This document shows positions 27,316 through 36,482 of a DNA stretch of 64,000 nucleotides, piece by piece; the stretch's first letter is position 1, and each line of letters begins with the position of its first letter. This stretch comes from Desulfovibrionaceae bacterium (GTDB lineage: Bacteria > Desulfobacterota > Desulfovibrionia > Desulfovibrionales > Desulfovibrionaceae). Made by a program: the position numbers and the translations under genes. The stretch spans positions 1 through 64,000 of the forward strand of contig CAJTFO010000001.1 of NCBI GenBank assembly GCA_910575755.1. Reading direction: 5' to 3'. The notes under the pieces are model-generated. The model was given only the letters and a program-made list of their open reading frames with translations. It had not been told where the DNA came from and did not search any database.

Positions 27316-30231
27316 CTACAGCAGACGCTGCGCGGCCCAGCCGTGGGCTTGCGCCGCTTCTTCGGTTTTGGGGCCGCCCAGCACGCAGACGGCGCCCTGC
27401 CGCGCGACCTCGGCCAGCACCTCCGCGAACTCGGTGAAGTGCCGCTCCGTGGCGCCCAGCATTTCCTCGCGCATCTGCTGGCGGATTTCGTCCGTGTCTC
27501 CTGTGAGCCAGCGCGCCAGGGATTGAGCGCCCCTGGCGTCTGGCAGCAGATAACTGTCCAGATCGCCCACCGCGCCCACAATGGCCTGGGTCAGTTGGGC
27601 CTTGTCCGGCTTGAAGCCGCGCAGAAAATCGGCCATGCCGTCGTAAGCGGCCAGGGTCTGGTCCACGTTGGGGTCGCGGTAGGAGGCGCAGACCAGCGTG
27701 CCGCCCAGGCGGTCCAGCATGCAGAAGGCGCCGTAGGCGCCGCCGCGCACGCGCACCTGCTCCCACAGATAGCCCATGCGCAGATAGCGCAGAATGACGC
27801 TGGCCGAACCGTGGTAGACATAGCCCTGATCATAGATATTGGCCGCCTTGCCCACATAGTTGATCTGGGCGGGGGCCACAAAAGCCTCGGCCGCGGGCAG
27901 GTCGCGCATGGGCTGGATAGCCTGGCTCTCGCGAGCCTGGGCCGGTTGTGGCGGCAGGTCGGCCAGCAGGGCGCGGGCCTTGTCCTGAGCCAGCGCCAGC
28001 CCCTCGGCCTCGGCCGTGCAGTCAAAAACCGCGCCTGAGCTGGCCACAATCAGGCCGCGCAATTCCTCCAGATCAGCCAGCAGGGATTCCGGCGAGTTGT
28101 CCAGTTGTTCCAGCAGGCCGCGCACCGAGGTCAGGTAGCTCAGGCCGCCGGTGCGCTCGGCCAGAGCGCCCGCGCCGGTGAAGCGGGCGCGCAGCCGCGT
28201 ACTCACCGCCGTATGGCCGGCGGCCTGCAGGCCGTGCTCCAGCCGGGCCTTGCCCTCCAGCAGCATCTGTCTGAGGCGCTCGCGGGCCACAGCCGGGTCG
28301 CGCAGGGGTTCCAGCAGAATTTCATGAAAGATGTCGAAGAGATCCGGAATCTTGTCATACACCGCCTTGCCCGACAGGCTCAGGTAGCTGACGGCGCGGC
28401 GCTGTTCCCTGGTGGTTCCCAGCAGGGTGTCGGCCCCCACGCCGCCGGTCTTGGCCGCCATGTACGCGCCCAGTTGCGTAAAATCGCGCCGGGCCGTGCC
28501 CAGCTCGGTGAGGGAACGGGCAAAGAGCGGCAGCAGGGGCGTCAGGCGCTGGGGCAGGCCCGTCAGGGGCAGCAGCAGAGTGGCATAGGCAATGCCCTGG
28601 GTGGGCAGTTCGTGGCTCAGGCAGACTTCCGGCAAGCGTGCCTCGGAGCGGGGTATGGGCGCGTTGCGGCGGGGCAGGTCTTGCAGGCCCAGCGCCGGGA
28701 TGCTGGCCAGGGCTTCCGGGCTGTCCGGCGTGGTCTGGGCCTCCTGCAGGCGGCGGGTTTCCTCCACCAGCGCGTCGCGCTGTTCCGGCCCGGCTTTGGC
28801 CTGAACGGCGGCCAGGCGGGCGGCCTCGGCCTCGTCGCGGGCCTTGCCCAGGTGCGCGTCCGGCAGCAGAACCACCGTGGCCCTGTGCGCATTGTCCAGA
28901 AACCATTGGCGGATGGCCTGCTCAAAAACCTTTTCGCCTCTGGCCAGCCGCTCCTTGATGTCTTTCAGCGGAGCCTCCCAGGCCAGCGGGGCCAGGGGAT
29001 CGCCGTCATACAGCCAGGTGGACAGGGCCTGAATCATGGCCGCCAGTCCGCGCGGAAAGCGGCCGGAATTGTTTTCGCGGTAGGCAAATTCCACGCTGTT
29101 CACCGCCGCCTCCACAGCCGCCGGATCAATGCCTTCCTCGGCCAGGCGGGCCAGCACGTCGAAAATCAGCAGTTCGGCCCGCTGCACATCGCCGGGGGCC
29201 ACGCCCTTGAGACCTGTGGAGTAGTACATCTGGCGCAGGTCCGTCTCCAGCCCGCAGCCCGTGGTGTCCTCGCCCAGCCCGGAGCCGATCAGGGCCTTGC
29301 GCAGCGGCGAACCGGGCAGGCCTTCCAGAATATGCTCCAGCATTTCCATAAGCAGGGCCTGCCGCACGTCGCCGCGCTCGCCCAGCAGCCAGTTGACCGT
29401 GAAAAGGGCGCGCTTTTCGCCTTCGGACGCGGCGTAGGGCGCTTCGATCTGGCGCGGCACGTCCCGGCGCGGCTGAAGGGGCACGGCGGAATCCACGGGC
29501 CGGGCCGCATAGCCTTGCAGGGCCGCGTCCAGCAGGCGCAGACGCTCCTCCTCCGGGTCGTCGCCCCAGAAGAAAAAGCGGGCGTTGCTCGGATGGTAAT
29601 AACGGCTGTGGAAATCATGAAAGGCCTGATAGGTCAGGTCCGGGATGCGCTCCGGGTTGCCGCCGGAGTCCAGACTGTACAGCGTGTCCGGAAACAGGGC
29701 CTGCTGGCTCTGTTCGGCCAGCACCGAATCCGGCGAGGAATACACGCCCTTCATCTCATTGTAGACCACGCCCTTGTAAGTCCAGGGGCTGTCGGCGCTT
29801 TCGGCCTCCACATGCCAGCCTTCCTGACGGAAGATGTCCTCACTGATGCGCGGGTGGAACACCGCGTCGATATAGACGTCAATGAGATTGTAAAAGTCCC
29901 GCAGGTTGGCGCTGGCCACCGGGTAGCAGGTCTTGTCCGGAAAGGTGAAGGCATTGAGAAAGGTTTGCAGGGAACCCTTGAGCAGCTCCACAAAGGGTTC
30001 CTTGACCGGATACTTGTCCGAGCCGCAGAGCACCGAATGTTCCAGAATGTGGGCCACGCCCGTGGAGTCCGTGGGCGGCGTGCGAAAGCTCACGCCAAAG
30101 CATTTGTTTTCGTCCGCGTTGGTTATGGAGAGCAGTTGCGCGCCCGTGGCCCTGTGCCGCCAGAGGCGGGCCGTGCCGCCCACTTCCGCCATGTTCCTTT
30201 CGGTGAGCAGGGTGAAGTCGTGTTTGTCCAT
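27316..30231 (-). CDS. M16C metallopeptidase, presequence protease (PreP/CYM1)-like
   Basis: Large zinc peptidase of 971 residues with the two-halves clam-shell layout of PreP. The inverted zinc motif HILEH is at 61-65, and the downstream glutamate lies in GVVYNEMKGVYSSP. The second half has the substrate-pocket sequence with YLWEQVRVRGGAYGAFC, where R and Y bind the peptide C-terminus. There is no signal peptide, so it is cytoplasmic and likely clears small peptides. AAGGA lies 9 bases before the ATG at 30231. It heads the leftward cluster with the sulfotransferase. Confidence 0.94.
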   Translation of the reverse strand: MDKHDFTLLTERNMAEVGGTARLWRHRATGAQLLSITNADENKCFGVSFRTPPTDSTGVAHILEHSVLCGSDKYPVKEPFVELLKGSLQTFLNAFTFPDKTCYPVASANLRDFYNLIDVYIDAVFHPRISEDIFRQEGWHVEAESADSPWTYKGVVYNEMKGVYSSPDSVLAEQSQQALFPDTLYSLDSGGNPERIPDLTYQAFHDFHSRYYHPSNARFFFWGDDPEEERLRLLDAALQGYAARPVDSAVPLQPRRDVPRQIEAPYAASEGEKRALFTVNWLLGERGDVRQALLMEMLEHILEGLPGSPLRKALIGSGLGEDTTGCGLETDLRQMYYSTGLKGVAPGDVQRAELLIFDVLARLAEEGIDPAAVEAAVNSVEFAYRENNSGRFPRGLAAMIQALSTWLYDGDPLAPLAWEAPLKDIKERLARGEKVFEQAIRQWFLDNAHRATVVLLPDAHLGKARDEAEAARLAAVQAKAGPEQRDALVEETRRLQEAQTTPDSPEALASIPALGLQDLPRRNAPIPRSEARLPEVCLSHELPTQGIAYATLLLPLTGLPQRLTPLLPLFARSLTELGTARRDFTQLGAYMAAKTGGVGADTLLGTTREQRRAVSYLSLSGKAVYDKIPDLFDIFHEILLEPLRDPAVARERLRQMLLEGKARLEHGLQAAGHTAVSTRLRARFTGAGALAERTGGLSYLTSVRGLLEQLDNSPESLLADLEELRGLIVASSGAVFDCTAEAEGLALAQDKARALLADLPPQPAQARESQAIQPMRDLPAAEAFVAPAQINYVGKAANIYDQGYVYHGSASVILRYLRMGYLWEQVRVRGGAYGAFCMLDRLGGTLVCASYRDPNVDQTLAAYDGMADFLRGFKPDKAQLTQAIVGAVGDLDSYLLPDARGAQSLARWLTGDTDEIRQQMREEMLGATERHFTEFAEVLAEVARQGAVCVLGGPKTEEAAQAHGWAAQRLL

Positions 30232-30505
30232 ATATGGATATCCTTGTGCTTGAGTTTGTTGCGGGGGCCGTAAACCGGCAAGCACACTATAGGGACGGAA
30301 CCCGGCTTTGAAAAGGGGCCTGGCGCATGCCGCCAGGGCGGACGCGCCTGAGTTTGCAAAATCATCATGAGAGGCCTGGCTGACCAGGGCGGCAGCCCGC
30401 GCTCCGCCGCGGCGGGACGTCAATAAAAAATCAATAAAAATCAGTGTGATCAAAGATATTGCGAAAGTCCTTTGGGCTTTGCCAGAAAATGTGTAAATTG
30501 CCCGC

Positions 30506-32062
30506 ATGCAAAGCTCCACGCCCAGTCTAGCCCACCGCTATGCCTTCAAGCTGCTGGCCAACGTGGCCTCCGTACCGGTGTATTTGGTCATGGAGGCCAT
30601 TCTGCCGCGCGCGCTGGGCCCGCGCATGTACGGCAACTACAGCTTTGCCACCACGCTCTTTCAGCAGCTTTCCGGCTTTCTGGACATGGGCACGTCCACC
30701 TGCTTTTACAATGCCCTGTCCCGCCGCCAGAGCGAAACCGGCCTGTGGAGCTTTTACCTGCGGGTCAGCCTGCTGGTGGCGCTGATCAGCCTGCTGGCGG
30801 CGCTGTGCATGCAGATTCCGCCAGTGGGCGCGGCGCTTATGCCTGACGTGCCGCTCTGGCTGGCCCCCCTGGCGGCGCTCTGGGCTTTTCTGACCTGGTG
30901 GGGCCGGGTGCTGCGCTCCATGAATGACGCCATAGGGGCCACGGCGCCCTCGGAACTGACGCGCACCGTGGTTTCCCTGCTGGCCGTGGCGCTGCTGGGC
31001 GCGCTGTTCTGGAGCGACCGGCTGAACATTTACAGCCTCTTCGCCCAGCAATACCTGATGCTTGTGGCCACGGCCCTGGGCTACTGGCTGGTCACGCGCC
31101 GCCACTGGCGGCAACAGGATGCGCGGCTGCGCTTTCGCCTGGGCAAGGCGCGCAAGCGCGCCTACCGCCGCGAATTTTTCGAGTACAGTCACCCCCTTTT
31201 CGTCCAGGCCCTGCTCTCCTTTTTCCTGCTTGCCGCCGAACGCTGGCTGCTGCAATGGTTTGACGGCAGTGCGGAGCAGGGTTTCTTTGCCCTGTCCCAA
31301 AAGGTCAGCATGGCCTGCTTTCTCTTTGTCTCGGCCATGACGCCCCTGATCATGCGCGAACTTTCCATCGCCTGGGGCCAGCAGGACCGCGCGGCCATGG
31401 GGCGTCTGCTGACCCGTTTCGCGCCTCTGCTCTATGTGGTGGCGGCCTATTTTTCCTGCTTCACTCTGGCCGAGGGGCCGGCCCTGGTGAACATTTTCGG
31501 CGGCGCGGAATTCGCGGCGGCCATCCTGCCTGTGCAGATCATGGCTCTCTATCCCCTGCATCAGGCCTACGGCCAGTTGGCCGGATCAGTGTTTCACGCC
31601 ACGGGGCGCACCCGCGTTCTGCGCAACGTCGCGGCCCTGGAATGCGTCTACGGCTTTGCCGCGGCCTGGTTTCTGCTGGCGCCGCCGGCCCTGCTGGGAC
31701 TCAACCTGGGGGCCGTGGGCCTGGCCCTGAAAACCGTGTGTGTGCAGTGTCTGACCGTAAATCTCTATCTCTGGCTGGCCTCGCGCTTCATTCCCCTGAA
31801 TTTCTGGCGCAATTTCGCCCATCAGATCTGGAGCCTGGCGGCCCTGACCCTGCTGGCCTTCGTCTGCCGTCAGCTGACCATTGCTCTGGGCTTCGGCGGC
31901 CTGGATTCTTTGGGGCGCTTCTTCCTCTCCGGCGTGCTCTACAGCCTGTTCTGCCTCGCCCTCTGTCTGGCGGCGCCCCAGATGCTGGGCCTCTCCCGCC
32001 GGGAGTTGCGCGAGCTGTTCATCCGCCTGAAAAAATCCCGCCGCACGGCGACACAGGGCTGA
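30506..32062 (+). CDS. polysaccharide flippase (MOP superfamily, Wzx-like)
   Basis: Inner-membrane protein of 518 residues with about 12-14 hydrophobic helices, predicted to flip lipid-linked glycans. The first segment (KLLANVASVPVYLVMEAILPRALGPRMYGNYSF in family terms) matches the RfbX/Wzx N-terminus, and FFALSQKVSMACFLFVSAMTPLIMRELS matches the mid-protein helix. A basic linker (residues about 205-225) separates the halves. No clear ribosome-binding site precedes the ATG, so translation may be weak or leaderless. The gene stands apart from any glycan operon. Confidence 0.87.
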   Translation: MQSSTPSLAHRYAFKLLANVASVPVYLVMEAILPRALGPRMYGNYSFATTLFQQLSGFLDMGTSTCFYNALSRRQSETGLWSFYLRVSLLVALISLLAALCMQIPPVGAALMPDVPLWLAPLAALWAFLTWWGRVLRSMNDAIGATAPSELTRTVVSLLAVALLGALFWSDRLNIYSLFAQQYLMLVATALGYWLVTRRHWRQQDARLRFRLGKARKRAYRREFFEYSHPLFVQALLSFFLLAAERWLLQWFDGSAEQGFFALSQKVSMACFLFVSAMTPLIMRELSIAWGQQDRAAMGRLLTRFAPLLYVVAAYFSCFTLAEGPALVNIFGGAEFAAAILPVQIMALYPLHQAYGQLAGSVFHATGRTRVLRNVAALECVYGFAAAWFLLAPPALLGLNLGAVGLALKTVCVQCLTVNLYLWLASRFIPLNFWRNFAHQIWSLAALTLLAFVCRQLTIALGFGGLDSLGRFFLSGVLYSLFCLALCLAAPQMLGLSRRELRELFIRLKKSRRTATQG

Positions 32063-32109
32063 TCCTGACCGAATCGGCTGGCAGGCCTGCCAGATCAAAG
32101 GCAAAAGGA

Positions 32110-32137
32110 ACGGCCGCCGGGGGCAACCGGCGGCCGT
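32110..32137. other. GC-rich hairpin downstream of the flippase gene
   Basis: Perfect 11-bp stem (32110-32120 with 32127-32137) and 6-base loop, without a T-run. Just upstream is the palindrome CTGGCAGGCCTGCCAG (32078-32093). Confidence 0.7.
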
Positions 32138-32221
32138 GGAGAGGGAGGATGTTCCGATGGTTATTGGTTTGGTTAAGGGTTAAAGGGTTCTGTTCAAAGG
32201 AGGAGGTTTTTCGGGGGTTCC

Positions 32222-32268
32222 CCGTGCCGTTCCGTATGGGGGGGCGAGAGCGGCACGGAAATTTTTTT
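32222..32268 (+). terminator. Rho-independent terminator, rightward
   Basis: CCGTGCCG (32222-32229) pairs with CGGCACGG (32251-32258), followed by AAA and seven T residues. It ends either the flippase mRNA with a 200-base 3' UTR or a separate small RNA. Confidence 0.75.
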
Positions 32269-32708
32269 ACCTGTTCGTATATTTTTTCGTATATATCAAC
32301 CGCCCTTTGGCGGATAAGCAGGGGATCAGCTGGAACGGGGTTCGCCTGCGGGTTCGCCCACTTCCTTTTTTTCAGTGTGCCGGGCCATTGTATCGTGCAG
32401 GTCACCCGGCTGAGAGCATCTCCTTGCTGTTCAAGGCATTCCGTTTTTTTTCTTTGGCGCCCGGTGTTCCGCGCGCTCATGCCTTTCTTATAGCAATGCG
32501 TGTGCCAAAGTTGAAAATTTTATTTAACATAGTGTAATATAATATTATTTTTTAAATCCGATCAAGCCCGGAGCAAATGCTGTGCCGTATGTATTTTATA
32601 CAGCCCCTTTCCTGTCATGTATAAAATTTGTACATTTGCCTATATTTCACACAGGAGAGCGCGGGACGACCGGGCGGGGCTGAAAAACGCGCCGCTCCGA
32701 AAACGCGG

Positions 32709-32745
32709 CGGTCCCCGCTCCGGCAGCATGCCGGGGCGGGGACCG
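32709..32745 (-). terminator. terminator of the ZraP-like gene
   Basis: Outer 10-bp stem (32709-32718 with 32736-32745) and inner 6-bp stem (32720-32725 with 32729-32734), joined by a T-G pair, with a 3-base loop. It lies about 60 bases after the leftward stop codon; T-runs follow somewhat later on that strand. Confidence 0.65.
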
Positions 32746-32801
32746 TCTGAACCGCCACAGAAGCGGTCTGCAACTCATTTCATGATGGCCATGCGATGGG
32801 G

Positions 32802-33281
32802 TCAGTCTGACGGTTCATCGGCCGGGGCAATGCCCACATTGCCCATCCGGCATCCCCGACTCATGGGCGGTTCCAGGGAAACGCCTGTTTCCCTGAGCAT
32901 GCGCTTGTCCATTTCCAGCAGTGTGGCGCGCAGTTCATCCCGCAGCAGTTGCAGTTCACGGCCCAGGCGGGGAAGGGTTTCCGGGGAAGTTCCCTGATCA
33001 TAACTGAGGCTTTCCAATTCCGCCATTGTATCCCGGATGCGGGCGCGCAACTCGCGGATGCGCGGCCGGACTTCATCCATAATGACTCTGGCCTTGGCTT
33101 GCTGGGTTGGGGAAAGCTGTTCCAGCCATGCGTCCATATCCTGCACATCGCCAAGGTAGCGCCCCATCCTGTATTCGCCCTGGCCGTCGGGCGGATCAGA
33201 AACACGAGTATGCTCCGCGGCCGCTGGCTGCGACAGGGAGAGGGGCGCCAGAAGGCAAAGCAGGAAACACGTTCTGAGCAT
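32802..33281 (-). CDS. periplasmic ZraP/CpxP/Spy-like metal-stress protein
   Basis: 159-residue exported protein (signal peptide ending PAAAEHT, cleavage near residue 22). The mature part is almost all helix: LEQLSPTQQAKARVIMDEVRP resembles the LTxxQ signature of CpxP, Spy and ZraP proteins, followed by a long charged helix with LRDELRATLLEMDKRM. In E. coli, ZraP is a zinc-binding periplasmic chaperone that restrains the ZraS kinase. The gene is divergent from a ZraS/ZraR-like pair, the same arrangement as E. coli zraP-zraSR. A sigma-54 site lies upstream, fitting activation by the adjacent regulator. AAAGG is 7 bases before the ATG. Confidence 0.78.
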   Translation of the reverse strand: MLRTCFLLCLLAPLSLSQPAAAEHTRVSDPPDGQGEYRMGRYLGDVQDMDAWLEQLSPTQQAKARVIMDEVRPRIRELRARIRDTMAELESLSYDQGTSPETLPRLGRELQLLRDELRATLLEMDKRMLRETGVSLEPPMSRGCRMGNVGIAPADEPSD

Positions 33282-33414
33282 AGATTGACCTTTTGTTATG
33301 CTTTGCTCCGCCACGCGCGTTCTCATCGAATTTTTGCGTGACCTTGCGTTATGCGCCCGTAGCAGGCGTTTTTTCATGGTGCGAGGACCACATCAGGAGT
33401 TTTCTCAGGACTAC

Positions 33415-33444
33415 TTGCAAAGCTATTTGCAAAAAACGTGCAAA
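33415..33444 (-). promoter_or_regulatory. sigma-54 promoter and TGCAAA repeats between the ZraP-like and ZraS-like genes
   Basis: On the minus strand 33428-33443 reads TTGCACGTTTTTTGCA, one mismatch from the sigma-54 consensus at an informative position, with correct 10-base spacing between the core dinucleotides. It points toward the ZraP-like gene with a leader of about 135 bases. On the plus strand TGCAAA occurs three times (33416, 33428, 33439), almost one helical turn apart. Confidence 0.55.
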
Positions 33445-33524
33445 AATCAATCGGTTACGGCCCGGCGTCACAAGCGCCGCGAGTTCTGGATGACAGGCGT
33501 CGTCCGGATGGCTATAGTCACAGC

Positions 33525-35051
33525 ATGAGTGCTGAGCAAGACAGTGGCCGGCCCGTGTCCGGCGGCATGGACGCCGCCGGAACAGCGGAGGTTCGCGCTT
33601 TTGACGTGCCGCCGCGCGAACAGGGCGGGCGCGTGGGGACTTCCCGCGCGCCTCTGGGCCTGGTGCTGGGAGGCGCGGCGGTGGTGCTGGCCCTGATGGT
33701 GGGCTTGCTGGCCTTCATTTCTATTGAGCGCAGCGAAGCGGCCATGGCCCGCCTGCTGGCGGAAAAGGGCTCCTCGCTGATCATGGCCTTCGAGAGCATT
33801 CTGCGTTCGGGCATGCGCAGCGAAACCGGGGTGCGCCTTCAGGTGCTGCTGGAGGAAATGGCGGCCAGCCCGGACATCATCTTTGTGGCCGTGACCATGC
33901 CTGACGGCACCATTGTGGCCCACAGCAGGCGCTTGCGCCTGGGCGAGATCCTTCAGCTTGAAGGGCGTGAGCTGGACGAAAAGCGCATGCGCGATCTGGA
34001 CCCGGGCGCGGCGGCGCAGTGGGGCATCACAAGAGTGGAGGGACAGCGGGTTTTCGTGGTCTACCGCTATTTCACGCCGGGTCTGGAGGACATTCCCAGG
34101 GGGTTCCCCAGGCCCATCATTTTTCTGGGCCTGGACGTGTCGCCCTTTGAAATCACCCGCAGTCAGAACCGCGATTATGTGGCCATGCTGGCGGCCGCCA
34201 CGCTGCTGGCGGGCCTGCTCTGCCTTCTGGCCCTGTACTATGCCCAGCGCGCCCGCGAGTCACGGCAGCGGCAGTACAAGGCGGAGGGCGAGGTGCGCCG
34301 TCTGGAGGAAGAAGTGCGCCGCAAGGAAAAGCTGGCCGCCGTGGGCAATCTGGCGGCTGGCGTGGCGCATGAGATCCGCAATCCTTTGAGTTCCATCAAG
34401 GGCTACGCCACCTATTTCGGCCAGCGTTTCCCGGAGGGCAGCGACGACCGCGAGGCAGCGGCCGTCATGGTGCGTGAGGTGGACCGCCTGAACCGGGTCA
34501 TCACGGATCTGATCGGCCTTTCCCGCCCCAGTGACGTGCGCCCGCGCCCGGTATGTCTGGAAAATGTGGTGGCGCATGTGATGCGTCTGATCCGCCAGGA
34601 TGCGGAACAGCGCAAGGTCACGCTGGAATACCGCACTTCGCGTCGTGTGCCCAATGTCATGGTGGATTCGGAACGCATGAGTCAGGCCCTGCTCAACCTC
34701 TGCCTCAACGCGCTGGACGCCATGCCCGATGGCGGGCACATGACGCTGGCCATCGCCAAGGGCAAGCGGCGGATCTGCCTGATGGTGCGCGATACGGGCA
34801 TGGGCATAGCTCCCACCGCCAGAGCTCATATTTTTGATCCCTACTTCACCACCAAGGGTCAGGGCACGGGTCTGGGCCTGGCCATGGTGCACAAGATCGT
34901 GACGGCCCACGATGGCGAGATCAGCCTTTACTCGCGTCCCGCCGGAGAGGACGGGCCGGGGGAAACCATTTTCCGCGTCTGGCTGCCAAGGGCCGCCAGA
35001 GAGGAACTTCCGGAACTGCGCTATCAGCGCCGGGGACGAAAAAAAAGCTGA
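33525..35051 (+). CDS. membrane sensor histidine kinase, ZraS/AtoS-like
   Basis: Two-component sensor of 508 residues: transmembrane helices at about 44-67 and 219-241 bracket a periplasmic sensor domain of about 150 residues. The cytoplasmic part has a coiled coil, the H-box AHEIRNPLSS (H282), N-box NLCLNALDAMP, G1 DTGMGI and G2 GTGLGLAMVH. The kinase core is of the NtrB/AtoS/ZraS type that feeds sigma-54 activators. The start is uncertain: the ATG at 33525 lacks a clear Shine-Dalgarno, and an ATG at 33567 is possible. The signal may be metal or envelope stress, by analogy with ZraS. Confidence 0.88.
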   Translation: MSAEQDSGRPVSGGMDAAGTAEVRAFDVPPREQGGRVGTSRAPLGLVLGGAAVVLALMVGLLAFISIERSEAAMARLLAEKGSSLIMAFESILRSGMRSETGVRLQVLLEEMAASPDIIFVAVTMPDGTIVAHSRRLRLGEILQLEGRELDEKRMRDLDPGAAAQWGITRVEGQRVFVVYRYFTPGLEDIPRGFPRPIIFLGLDVSPFEITRSQNRDYVAMLAAATLLAGLLCLLALYYAQRARESRQRQYKAEGEVRRLEEEVRRKEKLAAVGNLAAGVAHEIRNPLSSIKGYATYFGQRFPEGSDDREAAAVMVREVDRLNRVITDLIGLSRPSDVRPRPVCLENVVAHVMRLIRQDAEQRKVTLEYRTSRRVPNVMVDSERMSQALLNLCLNALDAMPDGGHMTLAIAKGKRRICLMVRDTGMGIAPTARAHIFDPYFTTKGQGTGLGLAMVHKIVTAHDGEISLYSRPAGEDGPGETIFRVWLPRAAREELPELRYQRRGRKKS

Positions 35052-35100
35052 ACGCCGTTTCCATGGGCGGCGCAGGCGCATAGCATAAGGAGTGGCAAGG

Positions 35101-36471
35101 GTGAACAACGGCATTCTGGTGGTTGATGACGACGATGCCCATCGCGGCATGCTCAGAACCATGCTCCGTTCCTGGGGATATACGGTGGAGGAAGCCGCCG
35201 ACGGCGACAATGCCGTGGCCCTGGTGCATGAAAAAGCCTTTGACGTGGTGCTTACCGATGTGCGCATGACGCGCATGGACGGCATCAGCGCCCTCAAGGG
35301 CATTCTGGCCTATAATCCGGCCTTGCCGGTGGTGCTCATGACGGCCTATTCCTCGGTGGAAACCGCTGTGGAGGCCCTGCGCCTGGGCGCGTACGACTAT
35401 CTGATCAAGCCGCTGGATTTTGAAGCCCTCAGACACACGCTGGAACAGGCCATAGAGCATTCCCGCCTGAGTGTGGAAAACCGCGAACTGCGACGCCAGC
35501 TCACCGACGCCGCGGCCCGTCCGGACATTCTGGGCCGCAGCCAGGCCATCAAGGACATGTTGCAGATCATCAGCACGGTGGCCCCCACGGAAGCCACCGT
35601 GCTGATCACCGGCGAATCAGGCACCGGCAAGGAGCTGGTGGCCCGCGCCCTGCACGAGGGCAGCGCCCGCGCGGCCAGGCCGCTGGTTACCGTGAACTGC
35701 GCGGCCCTGGCGGAGAATCTGCTGGAATCAGAGCTCTTCGGCCACGAAAAAGGCTCGTTTACCGGCGCGGACCGGCGGCGTGAGGGGCGCTTCATGCAGG
35801 CCAATGGCGGCACGCTGTTTCTGGATGAAATCGGCGAGATGCCCTTGCCGCTTCAGGCCAAACTGTTGCGCGCCCTGCAACAGCGCGAAGTGCAACGGGT
35901 GGGTTCGGATACGCCCATCACCGTGGACGTGCGCGTGCTGGCCGCCACCAACCGCGATCTGCGCCGCGAGGCCGCGGAAAAACGTTTCCGCGAGGATCTG
36001 TATTTTCGGCTCAATGTCATCAGTATCGAAGTGCCGTCCCTGTGCAGGCGCAGCGAGGATATTCCCCTGCTGGCCGCGCATTTCCTCCAGCGCTTTGCCG
36101 AGCGCAACCGCAAGAACATCAAGGGGTTTGCGCCCCAGGCTCTGGACAGCATGCTGCGCTATTCCTGGCCCGGCAATGTGCGCGAACTGGAAAACGCCGT
36201 GGAACGGGCCGTGATCCTCTGTAACGGCGACCTGATTACAGGACGCGAGCTGCCCGCCAGTGTGGTTGACGCCCCGGCGGCGGCAACGACCGCGGCTGCG
36301 CCCGAAGGGGACATCTCCCTGGCCGGCCTGTCTCTGGATACGGTGGAACGCCGGGCCATTGAGGAAACCCTGCGCCAGACCGGCGACAACAAGAGCGAGG
36401 CCGCCCGGCGGCTGGGCATTACCCGGGCCACGCTGCACAACAAATTGCGCAAGTATGGTCTGGAACAGTAG
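35101..36471 (+). CDS. sigma-54-dependent response regulator, ZraR/AtoC-like
   Basis: NtrC-family activator of 456 residues. The receiver domain has acidic residues near 10-12 and phospho-acceptor D53 (LTDVRM). The AAA+ domain has Walker A GESGTGKE (171-178), the sigma-54 loop as GSFTGA (218-223; the usual form is GAFTGA, and the Ser variant is seen in ZraR-like proteins) and Walker [10 protein letters not shown] (238-246). The Fis-type helix-turn-helix is [19 protein letters not shown]. The GTG at 35101 has AAGGAG 8 bases upstream; a GTG at 35092 overlaps that site. It follows the kinase by 49 bases. Confidence 0.95.
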   Translation: MNNGILVVDDDDAHRGMLRTMLRSWGYTVEEAADGDNAVALVHEKAFDVVLTDVRMTRMDGISALKGILAYNPALPVVLMTAYSSVETAVEALRLGAYDYLIKPLDFEALRHTLEQAIEHSRLSVENRELRRQLTDAAARPDILGRSQAIKDMLQIISTVAPTEATVLITGESGTGKELVARALHEGSARAARPLVTVNCAALAENLLESELFGHEKGSFTGADRRREGRFMQANGGTLFLDEIGEMPLPLQAKLLRALQQREVQRVGSDTPITVDVRVLAATNRDLRREAAEKRFREDLYFRLNVISIEVPSLCRRSEDIPLLAAHFLQRFAERNRKNIKGFAPQALDSMLRYSWPGNVRELENAVERAVILCNGDLITGRELPASVVDAPAAATTAAAPEGDISLAGLSLDTVERRAIEETLRQTGDNKSEAARRLGITRATLHNKLRKYGLEQ

Positions 36472-36482
36472 GACAGCGGGTT

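Larger units (their letters stand above)
32063..32801. other. 739-base gap, structured and partly AT-rich
   Basis: No credible protein gene. From left: a perfect 16-base palindrome (32078-32093), an 11-bp hairpin (32110-32137), a G/T-rich stretch (32160-32200), a Rho-independent terminator (32222-32268), a strongly AT-rich block (about 32500-32660), and a GC-rich hairpin terminator for the leftward ZraP-like gene. This may encode a small RNA or a long 3' UTR. Confidence 0.6.

Noticed and set aside
28105..30273. 722-codon rightward frame opposite the M16 peptidase
   Set aside because: Antisense to a complete M16 gene with intact motifs; repetitive Gly/Gln/His/Val composition.
32019..32480. 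Leftward 153-codon frame in the 32 kb gap
   Set aside because: No ribosome-binding site, no recognisable sequence, and it overlaps the flippase 3' end and strong hairpins.
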